A stretch of 64,000 bases of DNA from Thereva unica (lineage: Eukaryota > Arthropoda > Insecta > Diptera > Therevidae): the NCBI GenBank assembly GCA_949987705.1, contig OX465286.1:10099959-10163958 (forward strand), given 5' to 3'. How positions within the stretch are numbered: position 1 is the stretch's first letter; the number at the start of each line of letters is the position of its first letter. Shown here in pieces: positions 22,780 through 35,089 of the stretch. The position numbers were made by a program, and so were the translations under genes. The notes below the pieces were generated by a model. The model was given only the letters and a program-made list of their open reading frames with translations, had not been told where the DNA came from and did not search any database.

Positions 22780-24579
22780 TTTTAGTATTTTGAATAGAAT
22801 AATTATATTTTATAGGGGTGGTTTAACTACTTTAGAAAGGGGGTTAAAATTAAATTTTCCAATTTTTTTTTTAATAATACTTTATCAAAAATAAAATTTA
22901 AATGCAAAAACAAAATGTATAAAAATCAATTAAGGATTTTTGGCTGATAATATAACAACCCAATTTCAAGGAAAAAGCAGAAAGAAAAATTTACAATTTT
23001 TTTTTTATTTAAAGTGTATTTTTAAAATTCTAGGAGTAGTTGAAAACTCCGCCATCGTCTGGTCCGAAGTCCAGGGTGTGAAGAAACTAGGAGGATGGTC
23101 GACCTGCCGAATTGGCCAGAATTCGGCAAACGAAACTAGGCAAGAAACCGTATTTTTTAAAGTGGTACTGACAGCAGCGTATCCGTTGGGGACGACCCGC
23201 TGGGACCGCCAGCTAACGGATCAAAGAGAGAAATAAGAGGAGTTGTTGAAATTCATTAATTTTTGGCTGACAATACGCATTCAATTGAATTTGAAGCATA
23301 AAGTTAGAAAAACATTTTTTTTTTATTTTCAATTGATTTGGGGATGGTTTCAATTTTTTAGGATTATCCCTTACCTTCGGGAAAAATGTATCTTAAGGTG
23401 AAATCTTAAGGGTTCGTGTCACCGACAGGCTAATCTTACAACTTCATTTTGACCCACTTTCATATAACCGATCAACTAAAAAAATTTCACATACACACAT
23501 ATATATATATATATATAGTTCACGTGACTATACAATCTGACCACTTTATCAAAAAAAAAAAAAAAATTAAGATGGCGGTTCCAAGATGGCGGCCGATTTT
23601 TGTATTTGTGTTGTCCAACCCCCGAGCATGTATTTGAAATGCAAGGGTATGACTGGTAGAATGTAACCAGCTATGTAGCGTCATTCCAAATTCAAAAGGG
23701 CGACCATCAAAAAATGACGGAGGTCATACCTAGATACATCAAAACATTGAATATATCAGTTTAAGGGAAAACGGCAAAAGTAAGCTATGTAGTATAAAAT
23801 TGGCCTCACACCGGTTATTTTGGGACACTCATTTAGCATATTGAGTAAGTGAAAACTTGGACAAGCTCTGCTATGTATATGAACAACGATTGTAGGCCTT
23901 ATGTATGACGAGTCTCCATAAAAAAAGAACGGTTGATAATGCAGATTTTCTAACCGAAATAAGTTCGCAGAGAAGCCACGCAGGTTACAATTATTATTTA
24001 ATAAAAATTAAAGAATAAAGAAGTTGTTTGGGTCGCTGTTTACGAAAATCGGGGTCCAGTATTCCTAAAATATATGGGCGTCACCCTGCAAAAAAATTTT
24101 TAAGGGGTTTTCGCGATTCGAAATTTGGTTTGATTTTAGCTTTCATCTCGCCCTTGAAGGCTGAAAATGTTTTTTATTTGGCTGATAATAATATATTAAA
24201 TCAAATTTCTAGCAAAAATCAGAAAAAATTACGTGTTTTCGCGGTTCATTCGGTGCTGTCATTGGACATGATCCAGCACCATATTTTTAAAAGGGATTGT
24301 CCTAAATGGTTAAACCACCATTGGATTTTTTTTTCGTAGATCCAAATTTAAATATTTTTGTTTTTTTTTAAATGAAAATGGCTCAGCTCAAAAATAGAAA
24401 TTTGATTTGGAGGCAGTTTAACACTCCTAAAAGAGGTTTAGAATAAATTCTCCAATTTTTTATTTCATAAATTTTTTTTTCAAATTCAGCTTTCAAAGGC
24501 CTTGAAGCCTAAAAAAAATTTATTTTTGGCTGATAATATCTATTAAATCAAATTTCCTGCAAAAACCAGAAAATAATTA
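22780..24579. repeat. Degenerate direct repeats with a Helitron-like fragment
   Basis: The phrase TTTTTGGCTGATAATAT (or close variants) with following AATCAAATTTC-GCAAAAA-CAGAAA recurs at about 22940, 23265, 24180 and 24520, so the stretch looks like an old tandem or segmental repeat. Between 23440 and 23720 a segment (CATATAACCGATC, AAGATGGCGGTT) matches 46620-46740 inside the Helitron at 46363. A dull (TA)n lies at 23500-23516. Confidence 0.5.
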
Positions 24580-24587
24580 CTTCGCGA

Positions 24588-25647
24588 CAGGGCCGGTGCT
24601 TAGGTTTTTTGCGCCCGGTGCACTATGCCATATTGCGCCCCATAAGCTGTTCATTTTTGGACGCAGCGAAGGACAATAGAAAAAGACATAATCACTCGCT
24701 GGATAGGAAAAATAATTTTCATAGTTTTGGGCAAAATTTAAGATGGTGAAATAATGCGTATAACAAAACAAAAAAAAAGATTACATAGGACTTTACACAT
24801 GGGTCAACAACCAAGCAACAAAAAGATGTTGAAAACGTCGTTTGCGAAGAAGTCAGTAGGATAAGACGAGGGGGTGGCCAGATTTTTTGAATCTCTGAAT
24901 ACTTTCCCTGAATTTTTGACTCACCATATTGTATCCTAGATAAAACTTCTGATAAACTTTCTCGCATGTATACATAAATAGGTTTAAACTTCGATAACTT
25001 CGCAGACATACAATCTGCAACAATCGTTTCTGGAATAGGATTCATAACGCTGAAAATTGCTAGTATCCGCGCTGAAGGCCATCGCCCAAGTGGTCATGCG
25101 ATCTCAGCCTTACTACAATGATTCTTAGTGCAGGCGCTAAAGGTAGTTGACTATAAAAAATATGAGGACCGAACTGCGTCAGCAGATTTCAGTTGAGAAT
25201 AGCTCAAAAAGGAATAATACGGATGTTGTTGGTCCAATTTTCTTAACCTACCCCCCCCCCCTCTTCTTTTATTGGCACCTATACGGTTTCCGTTGCTCGC
25301 TTTTTGATGATTAATTTTGATGAAGCACCACAAAATAAGACGAAAATGTGGAATATTTTTTTTCTACATATATGTCGCTTCGTTTTTGAGATATCGATAC
25401 TTCAAGTTTTTTAAGTATTTTTCAGCGTTAATCGCGTCCAACAAATAGGAATAGGTATAGACCGGGAGAAAGAGGGATGCAAAATATGAGGACAGGGACA
25501 GAAATTGGGTAAATTTGTGTACCCGTGAATTTCATTTTTTTTTTTTTCAAATTTTAATTTTTTAAATTTTAATTTCTGAAATTGCGCCCCCTACAAATTG
25601 CGCCCAGTGCAAGTGCACCATTCGCACCTATGAAAGCGCCGCCCCTG
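24588..25647. mobile_element. Third hAT-type element, target duplication CTTCGCGA
   Basis: The left end CAGGGCCGGTGCTTAGG and the reverse complement of the right end CAGGGGCGGCGCTTTCATAG are related inverted repeats with GCGCCC-rich subterminal parts. Perfect 8-bp direct repeats CTTCGCGA lie at 24580-24587 and 25648-25655. It is 1,060 bp long. A 108-codon minus-strand frame (25045-24719) is not recognisable. Confidence 0.83.
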
Positions 25648-25799
25648 CTTCGCGACGCCAAAACTGTCATTGGGCATGACCGACCTCGGGTATCAGCATC
25701 CAGAGCACTCTCACAGCATCGTCATTTAGATGCTGTGAGATGCTCAGTACTAGTTGCTCTTATTGGACTTTGGCCTTTAGTGATGATATTAATATGAAA

Positions 25800-27704
25800 A
25801 AAACTCTCATAAATCCGCGCCAAAATGATGCAAGGATGCGAGGATTTTCTCAAAAATGTAGCGAAAATTTCAAAATGTCTATATGATATATTTAATAATA
25901 AATTTAGCATTTTTTTTTTTTTTATAAAAAAGCTATCGGTCTAGTATTACACTAGATGTTTTATTTTTTAAATTTTTATATATGTTATTTTACTAAAAAT
26001 AGCAAATATTATTTTTATATTTTTATTTAATAAAAAGCAAATTCCTAAGTAAAATATTTCGAGCAAATAACTCATGCATTTTAAAAATTATATCAGTGTG
26101 CACCAAAGTTCTATATAGTGTTTTTTTTTTTTTTAATTTATTTATTTTTATTACTTTTTTAAAAAGCAAAACGTATAGCATTAACGTAGTAGTATTACTT
26201 TTTTTATTTAAGGTAAATAAAATGAAAGCTAATTAAATAAGTTATAGGTAAAAAGGAAAGATTGGGCATATACCTTGAGCACCTTGGGTCCATTGGAAAA
26301 AAGACACACAAACAAACAACACAATATTAATTTCATATTTTTTTTTTCTAATAGTTTCTTATTTTTAAGAATTTCCCAATTTATTTTTTTTAGTGATGTA
26401 TTTTTTTTTTATCCAATTTAACTTTCTTTTTTTTTTTTTTAATATTTTTGATTATTCAAAATTTTTTTCCCGGTTTTTTTTTTTTTATTAAATTTAATTT
26501 TTTCACGATCAAATGACACGGGGAAATTTTGTTTTTTTAATTTTTTGTTAAAATTTTTTGTGTAGTTTGTAGTTAGACATTTATTTATTTATGGTCTTTC
26601 TTTGATGTGATAAAAATCCTTCTTTACTTTTTTTTTTGTTTTGTATATATTAATAATAATTTTGCTAATATTTGTGATTTTTCAAAAGCCCTGTGTATAT
26701 AATTATTTACTCTAAATGCAATTTTAATTAAAAATTATATGCATATCAAGATGCTGGTACTAAGTTAAGTTGTTTTAAATATCCTTTATTAATACATTAA
26801 CAATAATAATAACTATAATATTAATAAATACATTGAATTTGCTTGAGAGATGTTTAAACTGGCTTAAACCATCTGTAAATCGCAAAATAAGGTAACATAG
26901 AAGAAGCGCGTGCTTGCGATATTTGAGAATAATAATTCTACCAAAAATACGATTTGCGCCGGCCAAATATAGTGTGCTCGGAATTAATATTTAATTATAA
27001 TATTCATATTTTTAATAATTTTCAAATCTAACAAACTTATAACAGAGTGTGAGAGTTTATTTTTACTACAACTTTTTCTATTAAACGGGGCGTTCTGTAA
27101 ATTCCTAATAAATCTTTTTCAAAAGCAAAAACGTTTATAATATATATATTATGTATATATATATATATATATATAAAATATCACAAATATAATAATTTTA
27201 TAAATACTTTTCTCACATTTTATAATAATAATACTTATTTTGATCACATCAAAAAATATTAAAACATATTTGTGAAAATAACGTTGAATTTAAAAATCAC
27301 ATTAAACTAAATATATTATCGGAAAAAACAATTCTCGATTATTTATATATATATAGTAATTGAAAGTAATTTTTGTTTTTTAATTAATTAATATAATAAA
27401 AAAATGGTAAAGGTTCCATAAAACAACAAAAAAAAAAAAAAATTATCTTAAACTAAATTTGTGGTAATCAATTAATTTTTTTTTGTCAGTTGTCATATTT
27501 ACTTACATATTTGTACAAAATATACGTTTTTTATTTTTTTTGTTTATTTAAAAAAAAAAATAAAGTGGGACAAAAACAAATAATGTGAAAGCCACGTGTA
27601 GATTTTGAAAAATTAAATTTTGAAGTATAAAAAACATAAATTTTGAAAAAAGAGACACATATTTTGCGTTGCATAATAGATACGACTCTTTCCTTTATGT
27701 ATAT

Positions 27705-27765
<61 letters not shown>

Positions 27766-27900
27766 ACCGACCTACACGTGATACAGATAGGACACTTTAC
27801 TTTTTTTTTTTTTTGAATAATTTTTTTATATAAAATAGGATTTTTTTTTTTCATATACATATATGTATGTCGTAGTCCCTAAAGCCTAAATCTTGTGTGT
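25800..27900. other. Very AT-rich intron of unc-13
   Basis: Homopolymer-rich A/T sequence including a (TA)n tract at about 27711-27763 and a short one near 27150. Apart from the possible microexon at 26274-26282 I see no coding or mobile feature. Confidence 0.6.
26274..26282 (-). CDS. unc-13: Possible 9-nt microexon of unc-13 (Val-Leu-Lys)
   Basis: Inside the intron between the two conserved exons, the minus strand reads pyrimidine-rich tract, CCAATGGACCCAAG, GTGCTCAAG, GTATATG. With AG as acceptor and GT as donor, the nine bases give VLK in phase 0 at both ends, so inclusion would change SEL-TMAATK to SEL-VLK-TMAATK without shifting the frame. The short GC-richer patch stands out from its very AT-rich surroundings. 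Splice-site matches around nine bases are easily found by chance, and the donor is not the strongest form, so this is tentative. Confidence 0.3.
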
Positions 27901-27920
27901 GTAAATTTTCAAATACTTAC

Positions 27921-28052
27921 AAGCTCTGATACCAGAGGAATAGATTTCCTCCGTGGTCGAATGTCAGGCATGCTGTCAATGTTACTGTAGAAAGGATTAT
28001 CACCAGGATGTCCATTTCCACGTCCAGCACCCTCTCCTGCACCGGTTCCATT
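27921..28052 (-). CDS. unc-13: unc-13, conserved exon before the C1 domain (44 codons)
   Basis: On the minus strand an acceptor (TTATAATTAG) precedes 28052 and a consensus donor GTAAGT follows 27921. The 132-nt exon is in phase 0 at both ends. It encodes a Gly-rich start, then FYSNIDSMPDIRPRRKSIPL and VSEL. The motif NPFYSNIDSMPDIRPRRKS is shared by Unc-13/Munc13 proteins from worm to mammal and lies N-terminal to the C1 domain. The exon ends one step before the MAATKRNAGLTSA exon. It is isolated between an intron of about 20.1 kb upstream and one of 6.5 kb downstream, both filled with repeats or AT-rich DNA. Confidence 0.93.
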
Positions 28053-28313
28053 CTAATTATAAAAAAAAAAAAAAAAAAACAACAACAACAAATCAGTTTA
28101 ATATTTTCAATTATTATAGCAAATTATGGTAAAACGACATAAATTTATTTTTCAGAAACTTAATAAGCACCATTTATGATAGCAGATTTATTTTTAAAAC
28201 TAGTTGGGATTGTGTCAAATAACTATAATAGTTGTAAATTCACAAGATTTTTCTAGATAATTTGTTTTTCCTGAAACAAACAAACAAACAATTCCTCTGT
28301 ATTTCGTTCGCTA

Positions 28314-29397
28314 TACTAAACCGGGTGTTCGAATTCGTATCAGCGCCGGCTATTAACGGGGAATCGAATGACTTCATTTGGAAATTCCAAAGCTTTCCGG
28401 AGATATTAGCAAAACTAATCAATGTAAAATACTTGTCAGACTTGACCAAAAAAAAAAAAAAAAAACAAATTTTGCGGTAACTCCTGGAAATCCCGGGGTG
28501 AACCGCAATTTCCTGAAACTGCATCACGCGTAAAAAACAATTCTCCGTCAAAAAGTGCTGATCCAAGGTTTGAAAAATTCGTGCTGTTTGGTAAAAGGTA
28601 ACGAAATTTTTACACGATTTTTAAAAGTTATCGGATTTTGACAAGTATGATATTTTGTTGGAAGGCTATCGCTGGGCAGAACCCAAAAAAGATCACTTCG
28701 TTTAGAACGGGTTTAATTCCATCGAGTTTATTAGATATTACAGCAAAAGTTATCTATTTAACGTCTTTCTGACACTGAGCCAAAGTTTTTCCATTTAAAC
28801 AAAAAAAAAAAAGGCCCGACCGAATGCTATGAAATTTTTTTCAGGGCATTTTTTCGTTAATATTCTTCTCTCGGCACCACAAAGAAGTCTATATAGTTTT
28901 TGGTTCGCGCGGTAATATCGTGCAGGTACAAAATTCACGAACGACGTTTAAAAAAAAAAAAAAACAAAAAAAACGGTTCGATCGAATTTTATGAAAATCT
29001 TTTCAGATCATATTTTGGTTAACACTCTTCGAACGGCACCTCAACTGAGTCGATATACAGGTAGGATATGCAGGTACAAAAATCACTTATGTCATTTAAA
29101 CCCAAAAAAAAAAAACGACTTGACCGAATATTATAAAAATCTTTTCAAATTATATTGTCGCTAATACGCCTCGAACGGCACCTCAATGAAGTCTTTATCT
29201 TTTTTGGTTCGCGCGATATCGTGCAGGAAAAAAACGATCACATACGTACGCACACACACACACACACACACACATACTTCCACCCAAATTTTTGCTTGAA
29301 ATGCTCTTGGGACTTTGAAAAATGAAAATACGTTGAAAATTTTGATTTCGTTTTTCAGACCGATTACAATAACTTCCCTATACTGGGAAGTTAAAAA
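28314..29397 (+). repeat. Dispersed repeat, copy B (matches 2836-3751)
   Basis: It has the same start (ACTAAACCGGGTGTTCGAAT), the same internal GGTTCGCGCG-ATATCGTGCAGG blocks, a (CA)n run at 29252-29272 and the same terminal hairpin ACTTCCC-TATACT-GGGAAGT as copy A. It is about 170 bp longer, mainly from an extra internal block at about 29040-29110. It is non-coding and lies 260 bp upstream (in gene direction) of the 28052 exon. Confidence 0.78.
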
Positions 29398-29399
29398 AT

Positions 29400-30200
29400 T
29401 TCCCTATTTATTATTTTTAAATATCAAAGGAGAATTGTTTTGTTTGTTTGTTTTTTTTTTTTTTTGCATATGCTATGTGAATTCTTTTTCTCTACACATC
29501 AGCAACGATAAGAATGAACGAAATACTCTCAATACACTTTTTCAGTTATGTTGTGGTGTTTATAAGGACTTCATTTCAAGACGATTTCATTTCAGCACGG
29601 CTCCCTTAACTAAATACTCGAAATGAGAGAAAATATGCTGGAGAAATATATAATGTATAAACGAGTAAATCATAAAAATTCTTTGCATGGCTATAATGAA
29701 ATTTTTCTTCCGTTTTTTTTTTAGTTCATCCTTTTTAGTCCATATAAAAGCAGACATAAAAAATAATCTGAAATACGTGATTATATGGCCAAACCAGCGA
29801 AGAATTTCTTTCCACAAATACACCCGCATTAAAGTATATAATTGAAATAGAGTATTTAGTGTTTATGCAAAAAAAAAATATCCTTTAAAATATGGGAAAG
29901 TTGTGAACATATCTGGCGAGTTTTAAATTTTGAAAATCCTTGAAAACATTCCATGGTGCCTGAAAATGAAATTTCACCCCCAAATTCCTAGTATTTTTCG
30001 GGTTGTTTTTGACAAGGTTTTCCAGGAAAACTCTTTAGATCTAGTTCGTTTCCCCGAAGCTACCGCAACAAACGTTCTGCGGGAAGCCCAACATGGTAGC
30101 GTAGACTCCAGGCCAGGTATGTCAAACATGTAGCCTTCGGCCTGCCAGTACATAGTTGAAGTTACTCCGATCGGAGGATTTGTGATCCTTTCGAGAGGTC
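29400..30200. other. Unassigned repeat-poor stretch
   Basis: No recognisable protein, RNA or mobile-element ends. It is AT-rich at 29440-29890 and of ordinary composition after that. Confidence 0.4.
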
Positions 30201-30524
30201 TATACTCCCATACTTCTCACAGCGAAATTTTACTCCCTTTAGTAAATTCAATATTTCAGAACTTGCCAAAAAAAAGGTAAATTTTTGGACTGCTATTACT
30301 TTTTTATATACTAGTGAGTGAGTTTTTTGATGTGCTCTATACACTGCTAAAGTCAACGATTAATGGTTTGAACTAGGGTTGTTACGAATGTCATATTTTT
30401 CACTGAATGCGAATGTTTAAGAATAGTATTAAGAAAAATTAATTAGTTTAAGGACACCTTTTTTTGTATTACTTTTACATTAGGATATGAACAAAATATT
30501 AGAACAATAGACCAGTGCTATATA

Positions 30525-31290
30525 TATACCGGGTGTTTTTTTTAAAACTTGACACGCAATTCTTGAACAAAGGAGGGGTGACAGAGGGAAACCTGTTATA
30601 CAAAAGATGTCTGATATGGAGGGGGACATCGATTGGGTATAGTGCGCACCCCCTCTCTTCCACCCCCTGACCCGGGGGGGGGGTAACTTTTTTTTTTTAA
30701 ATGGCAACCCCTATTTTTTATGCAAGATTCAGATTCCTGGGATGAAAATAAACATCTTTTATCTCTAGCATTTTTTTCTATCATTTGTTTTTACTCCGGA
30801 AACTTTGATTGAAATCGTCATTAAGGGGAGCTTTCGGTGGATTTTTTTTCAAAAAATCCATTTTTTTTTTTGTTACTTTGAACATCTAAGAATACAGCAA
30901 AAATAGTTTCAAGAGTTTGCTGTATTCTTAGATGTTCAAAGTAACAAAAAAAAATTGGATTTTTTGAAAAAAATCCACCGAAAGCTCCCCTTAATGACGA
31001 TTTCAATCAAAGTTTCCGGAGTAAAAACAAATGATAGAAAAAAATGCTAGAGATAAAAGATGTTTATTTTCATCCCAGGAATCTGAATCTTGCATAAAAA
31101 ATAGGGGTTGCCATTTAAAAAAAAAAAGTTACCCCCCCCCCGGGTCAGGGGGTGGAAGAGAGGGGGTGCGCACTATACCCAATCGATGTCCCCCTCCATA
31201 TCAGACATCTTTTGTATAACAGGTTTCCCTCTGTCACCCCTCCTTTGTTCAAGAATTGCGTGTCAAGTTTTAAAAAAAACACCCGGTATA
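30525..31290. mobile_element. Large near-perfect hairpin element (about 375-bp arms)
   Basis: The 5' end TATACCGGGTGTTTTTTTTA and the 3' end AACACCCGGTATA start arms of 377 and 375 bp (30525-30901 and 30916-31290) that are almost exact reverse complements around a 14-bp loop. The outermost TA on each side may be the target duplication. There is no coding content: matching 62-codon frames on the two strands are just the palindrome read twice. It splits an older repeat (30205-30350 / 31380-31575). It is a foldback/MITE-like element of Tc1-like or unknown type. Confidence 0.85.
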
Positions 31291-31935
31291 CAGTAATGGT
31301 ATTTTTCCTTCTCGTATTTTTAATAGTCAAAGTTCAATAGAGGAATATTATATTTCGGAATTTTGCTACCCTTTCGCCCATGAGACTATTTCTGACACAC
31401 AGGCCGCCGGCAGGTCATGGCCTGAAGATTTTTCACCTTGAGGCGAAGTATAACCACACACTCACCGGCTATTAACTGAATGTGGCCTGCAGTCCAAGAA
31501 AACTAACTAAAAGCTTTATGTGTGTGTGTGTGTGTGTGTGAGTATTTATCGCCAACCCGTGCCTGAAGATCTGGGTGGGTTTTCATGGAATGCGATTCGA
31601 AATTCATGAAATTTAGAAAATAGAAAATGATATCCCCAACGCGAATTCTAATTAAATTTTCCCTTTTTGTCATCGAGTTTGAGCCCGGTAGTAAAGCAAA
31701 TTGACGAATGCGCTGAATTTATTTGTTTGTGGTAAGGCATCACTCTGAAAACTTTTTAAATATTCTTGAAAAATATTTTCGCATCAAAATGACAAATTAA
31801 GGCCAATACTTTCAATACAATGCAAATTACAATACAAATTAGTGGTTGCGCTGGTGGTGCTGCCAGTAATATTCTATGCACGTGTCCGTGCTAATTGCGC
31901 CACCAAAATGGTTGCGCAACCAAGCGGACACCAGG

Positions 31936-32429
31936 GGTCTGTTCAAGATTTCTGCTATAGCAGCTTTTAGCAGCTATTGTCATGCTTTTCCTGTTCAAAA
32001 CAACAAAAAATCTGCTAACGAAGCTGCTATTTTTGTGTTCAAGATTCGAGAAAAGCTGCTAATGTAGCTGCTTTTTGTTGCTCGCAGTTTTGACTGCAAG
32101 CAAGAAAGCAGCTACGTAAATCATACATGTGTGTGTAAATGTCATTGGTCGTTCTGCCAAAATGACTGACTCGAGTGAGGTTTTGTTGACATTAATACAT
32201 ATTAAATAATAAATTTAGGGATTGCAACTGCATGGCCAGGCTTTTTTCTAATTGTAGGGAGAGGAATAGTTGACTGCAAGAAATACTCATACACATACAT
32301 TAACACAAAGCTATGCTAGCAGCTTTTTTGCGTTCAAGACATCATAGCAGCTTTTTCTTGCTTTGCTGTAATTTGACAGTTTAAAAATTCTGCTACTAAA
32401 GCTGCTATAGCAGAAATCTTGAACAGACC
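31936..32429. mobile_element. Inverted-repeat MITE (GGTCTGTTCAAGATTTCTGC ends)
   Basis: GGTCTGTTCAAGATTTCTGC at the left faces its complement GCAGAAATCTTGAACAGACC at the right, with pairing extending through GCTATAGCAGCTTTAG. CCAGG lies on both sides (31931-31935, 32430-32434) as a possible 5-bp target duplication. The inside repeats 'agctgct' motifs. It is 494 bp long. Confidence 0.72.
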
Positions 32430-32559
32430 CCAGGTAAGCAACTCTCTATGGAGCTGCATACATTTTGTTGGTGGCAGCGACAGGTTGCGCCGGCATGATG
32501 TCCCGGTGAAATTCTACCCTAAGTCCTTATCCCTCAGTCAGTTTGAGTAATGTGTGAGC

Positions 32560-32712
32560 TTTAATCGGGCCGTCACTGCCGACCTGGTCTGAAGGGCCAG
32601 AGCCGGCCGGCGGTTTGTGTGGATGGGGGCCTTAATGTATGGCGTTCATCGGGCGGTACCTGCCGACCTGGCCTGAAAAGCCAGGGCCAGCTGGCGGCGA
32701 ATGGAAGCCTTA
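32560..32712 (+). repeat. Two tandem copies of a GC-rich repeat of about 75 bp
   Basis: TGCCGACCTGGTCTGAAGGG with CCAGAGCCGG and TGCCGACCTGGCCTGAAAAG with CCAGGGCCAG are adjacent diverged copies, each ending near GCCTTAA. Confidence 0.55.
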
Positions 32713-32999
32713 AGAGAGTTTATATAAAAAGCCGATTTGAATTATGACGAGCATTTGAATTATGACAATCGATCTCTAAAAGAATCTTTTGTGATTTCCC
32801 CAAGGAGGGCTGCAAAATGCCCATTATCTTGGAAAATACTGGTCCGCCTGGAAATTCGCAGACTCCCTGGGAGGTCACTTGAAAATTTACTATCCAAAAA
32901 AGGGCCGCTCCAGAAATTTCCAAAACCAAGGGCCGCTACTAGATTTGTACATAGATTGAAAAATTCTATATACATAAACTAAGAAAATAATTGAAAGCT

Positions 33000-34570
33000 T
33001 TTATATTTTTCGAAACAGCGTAAGTATATAAATTTTTTAAAAACAATGTAAGTATGTAGTATGGCCATCTAGCCTCATAACAAGATGACGTATCTACTTG
33101 TAGACAAATGATAGACACCACAGGACTACCCGGAAATGGTTAGGCAGACTACTTAGCCCAAACAATCGAGAGTCTGTTCTGGTCTCCATTTATCGGCCAG
33201 TCTTTTTGTGTGACATCCTCAATAGTCGCACAAAAGATACTCTTGGGGTAGAAAAGGGCTTGTCGCACTAATAAACTCATCTACCAGGTATGAGACAAGC
33301 CAAGAAATCCATTACTCCCGCTCCGAATAAAAACTAAACAAAGCTTATTGAACTTAAATTACTGGACCCGAACCTAGAATCTTAATAAATAGGGCTAATA
33401 GGTATGAAGGCATGCCACTAGTCTAGATCTTGTATAAATAACGTTAAAGAATACACAGAAAATTATAGGTGGATGTGCTCAAAAGGCAATGAAGGTTGCC
33501 TGCCATACGCCAGCAAAATCACTAAGTGAACAAATTAATAGAAGTTATTGTGAAAATATAAACCCAGCGCCGGCCCTAGCCTATGTTCTGGGTGGAGCGG
33601 GACTGTCTTTCGGCGCCTTTTGGCTGACGCTTTCACATAAATTGTATTTGGGGTTGTCCTAGATAAACCTTTTTTCGAGGCCTGCCAAGGCAGCCGTGGC
33701 GTGATGGTCCAGTGTATCCGGACAAGCTTTATATTAGAAGCAGTCTTAATTTCCTTAAGGGATTGGGACCCCCCACGACACATTTGAAGCGAGAGTCCAA
33801 GACCGGATTCCGGTTGTAGAGCCTTTTAATAAATAATAGCATAACAGTGCATTAGAGCAAGTGTTTCTTAGCAAAGTTGCTTCCACGGTGTTTCGCCAGC
33901 CTTTCTTAAGTTGGTTACCTCGGGATTTCTGCGTCCTTGGTGATCGAAGCGGAAATGATCGTGGTTGTTCGTCAGGTGCTGGCGGTCGATGAGGGGACAT
34001 TGCAAGCTTGGCTGGGGACACTTTGGGACATGGGATTTTCCTGATCCTAAGCTATACCCGACCAAACTTACCGCCAATATGGCCACCCGTCCGCCTCAGC
34101 TCGTCAATAGACCTTTGGTCCACAGAGAACTCTCCACTCCTACACCTTTAAGGTCGTTTTTTGGCTCTCTAACGTTTTCAACAAAATGTGTCCGCACGGA
34201 AGCACCGGACCACAACATAGCTTCGCGGCAGCTTTCCCTCGTCTACAGCGACAAGAAGTTAAGGCGGCCCATCGCAGGGGCGGGCAGCAATCCCAATGTG
34301 TCTGGGGTGCTCTGACTCCTACCCCAACTCGACAATCTCCTCCAGAAAACTCCCTTGGACCGCAACTAGCTGTTCTGTGGTCAGGAAATTCTCCGGATAT
34401 ACACATCGCAAGAACGTCCATTCTGACACTTTCTGCCATTTGATCAGACTTCTTTTCTGAAGGGTTTTCAGTCGGATTCTTAAACCGTATGCCCGGAGCC
34501 TTCACCTTTTCGCCGAGTTATTATGGTCGGGAGCAGATCCAGAGGATCTAACTATCTTCTCATTAAGAGT
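33000..34570. other. Unassigned intronic DNA, partly GC-richer
   Basis: Frames on both strands at 33535-34505 have protein-like composition but match no family I recognise. They are probably old retroelement debris. No splice-flanked unc-13-like peptide is seen. Confidence 0.35.
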
Positions 34571-35089
34571 CAAAATTTCTTAAGCGGGCCACTAAAAATC
34601 GACTATTAGATTTTAATATATCTATTAACATATTTTGGTGGCTTTATATGTTAAAAGTAATACCCTAAAACGGTTTTTGAAAATTTGAATTTTTCAAAAA
34701 TTTATGGGCGATTGAAAATTTCGGGTACTTTTCTTTAAAATTACAATATCTCAGCAAATAATTACTGGATTTCAATGAAAATTGGACTGTATGTTAAGGA
34801 ACAGAAGAGGAACAAAAAAAAATCACATAAAAAATATATATAATTTGTTTATAAATAATTAGTTTTACAATAAACAAATGGAAATTTAACTAACTTCTCG
34901 GTGTCGTAGGAAAAAATTTTTTTCCAAAAAATATTCGTTAAACTATCAGCTGCACAAAAAAATTTTAGTGCTCTCACACGCAATACGCGTTACTTGCATT
35001 TGAGGAGCTGGGGAGAACATAACCGAACTTGTCAAAAAAAAAAAAAAATCCCTTGAATTTTCATCGTTTTTTAACATCCGCAATCACAA

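Noticed and set aside
30596..31340. Pairs of 60-75 codon frames on both strands
   Set aside because: They are the same palindrome translated twice; no start context, family match or neighbours support coding.
33680..33790. A tRNA-derived SINE head (GGCAGCCGTGGCGTGATGGT)
   Set aside because: The A-box-like spacing is wrong and no convincing B box follows.
33535..34505. A host gene on either strand
   Set aside because: Frames of moderate length but no recognised domain, no splice-flanked continuity and stops in every reading; more likely retroelement debris.
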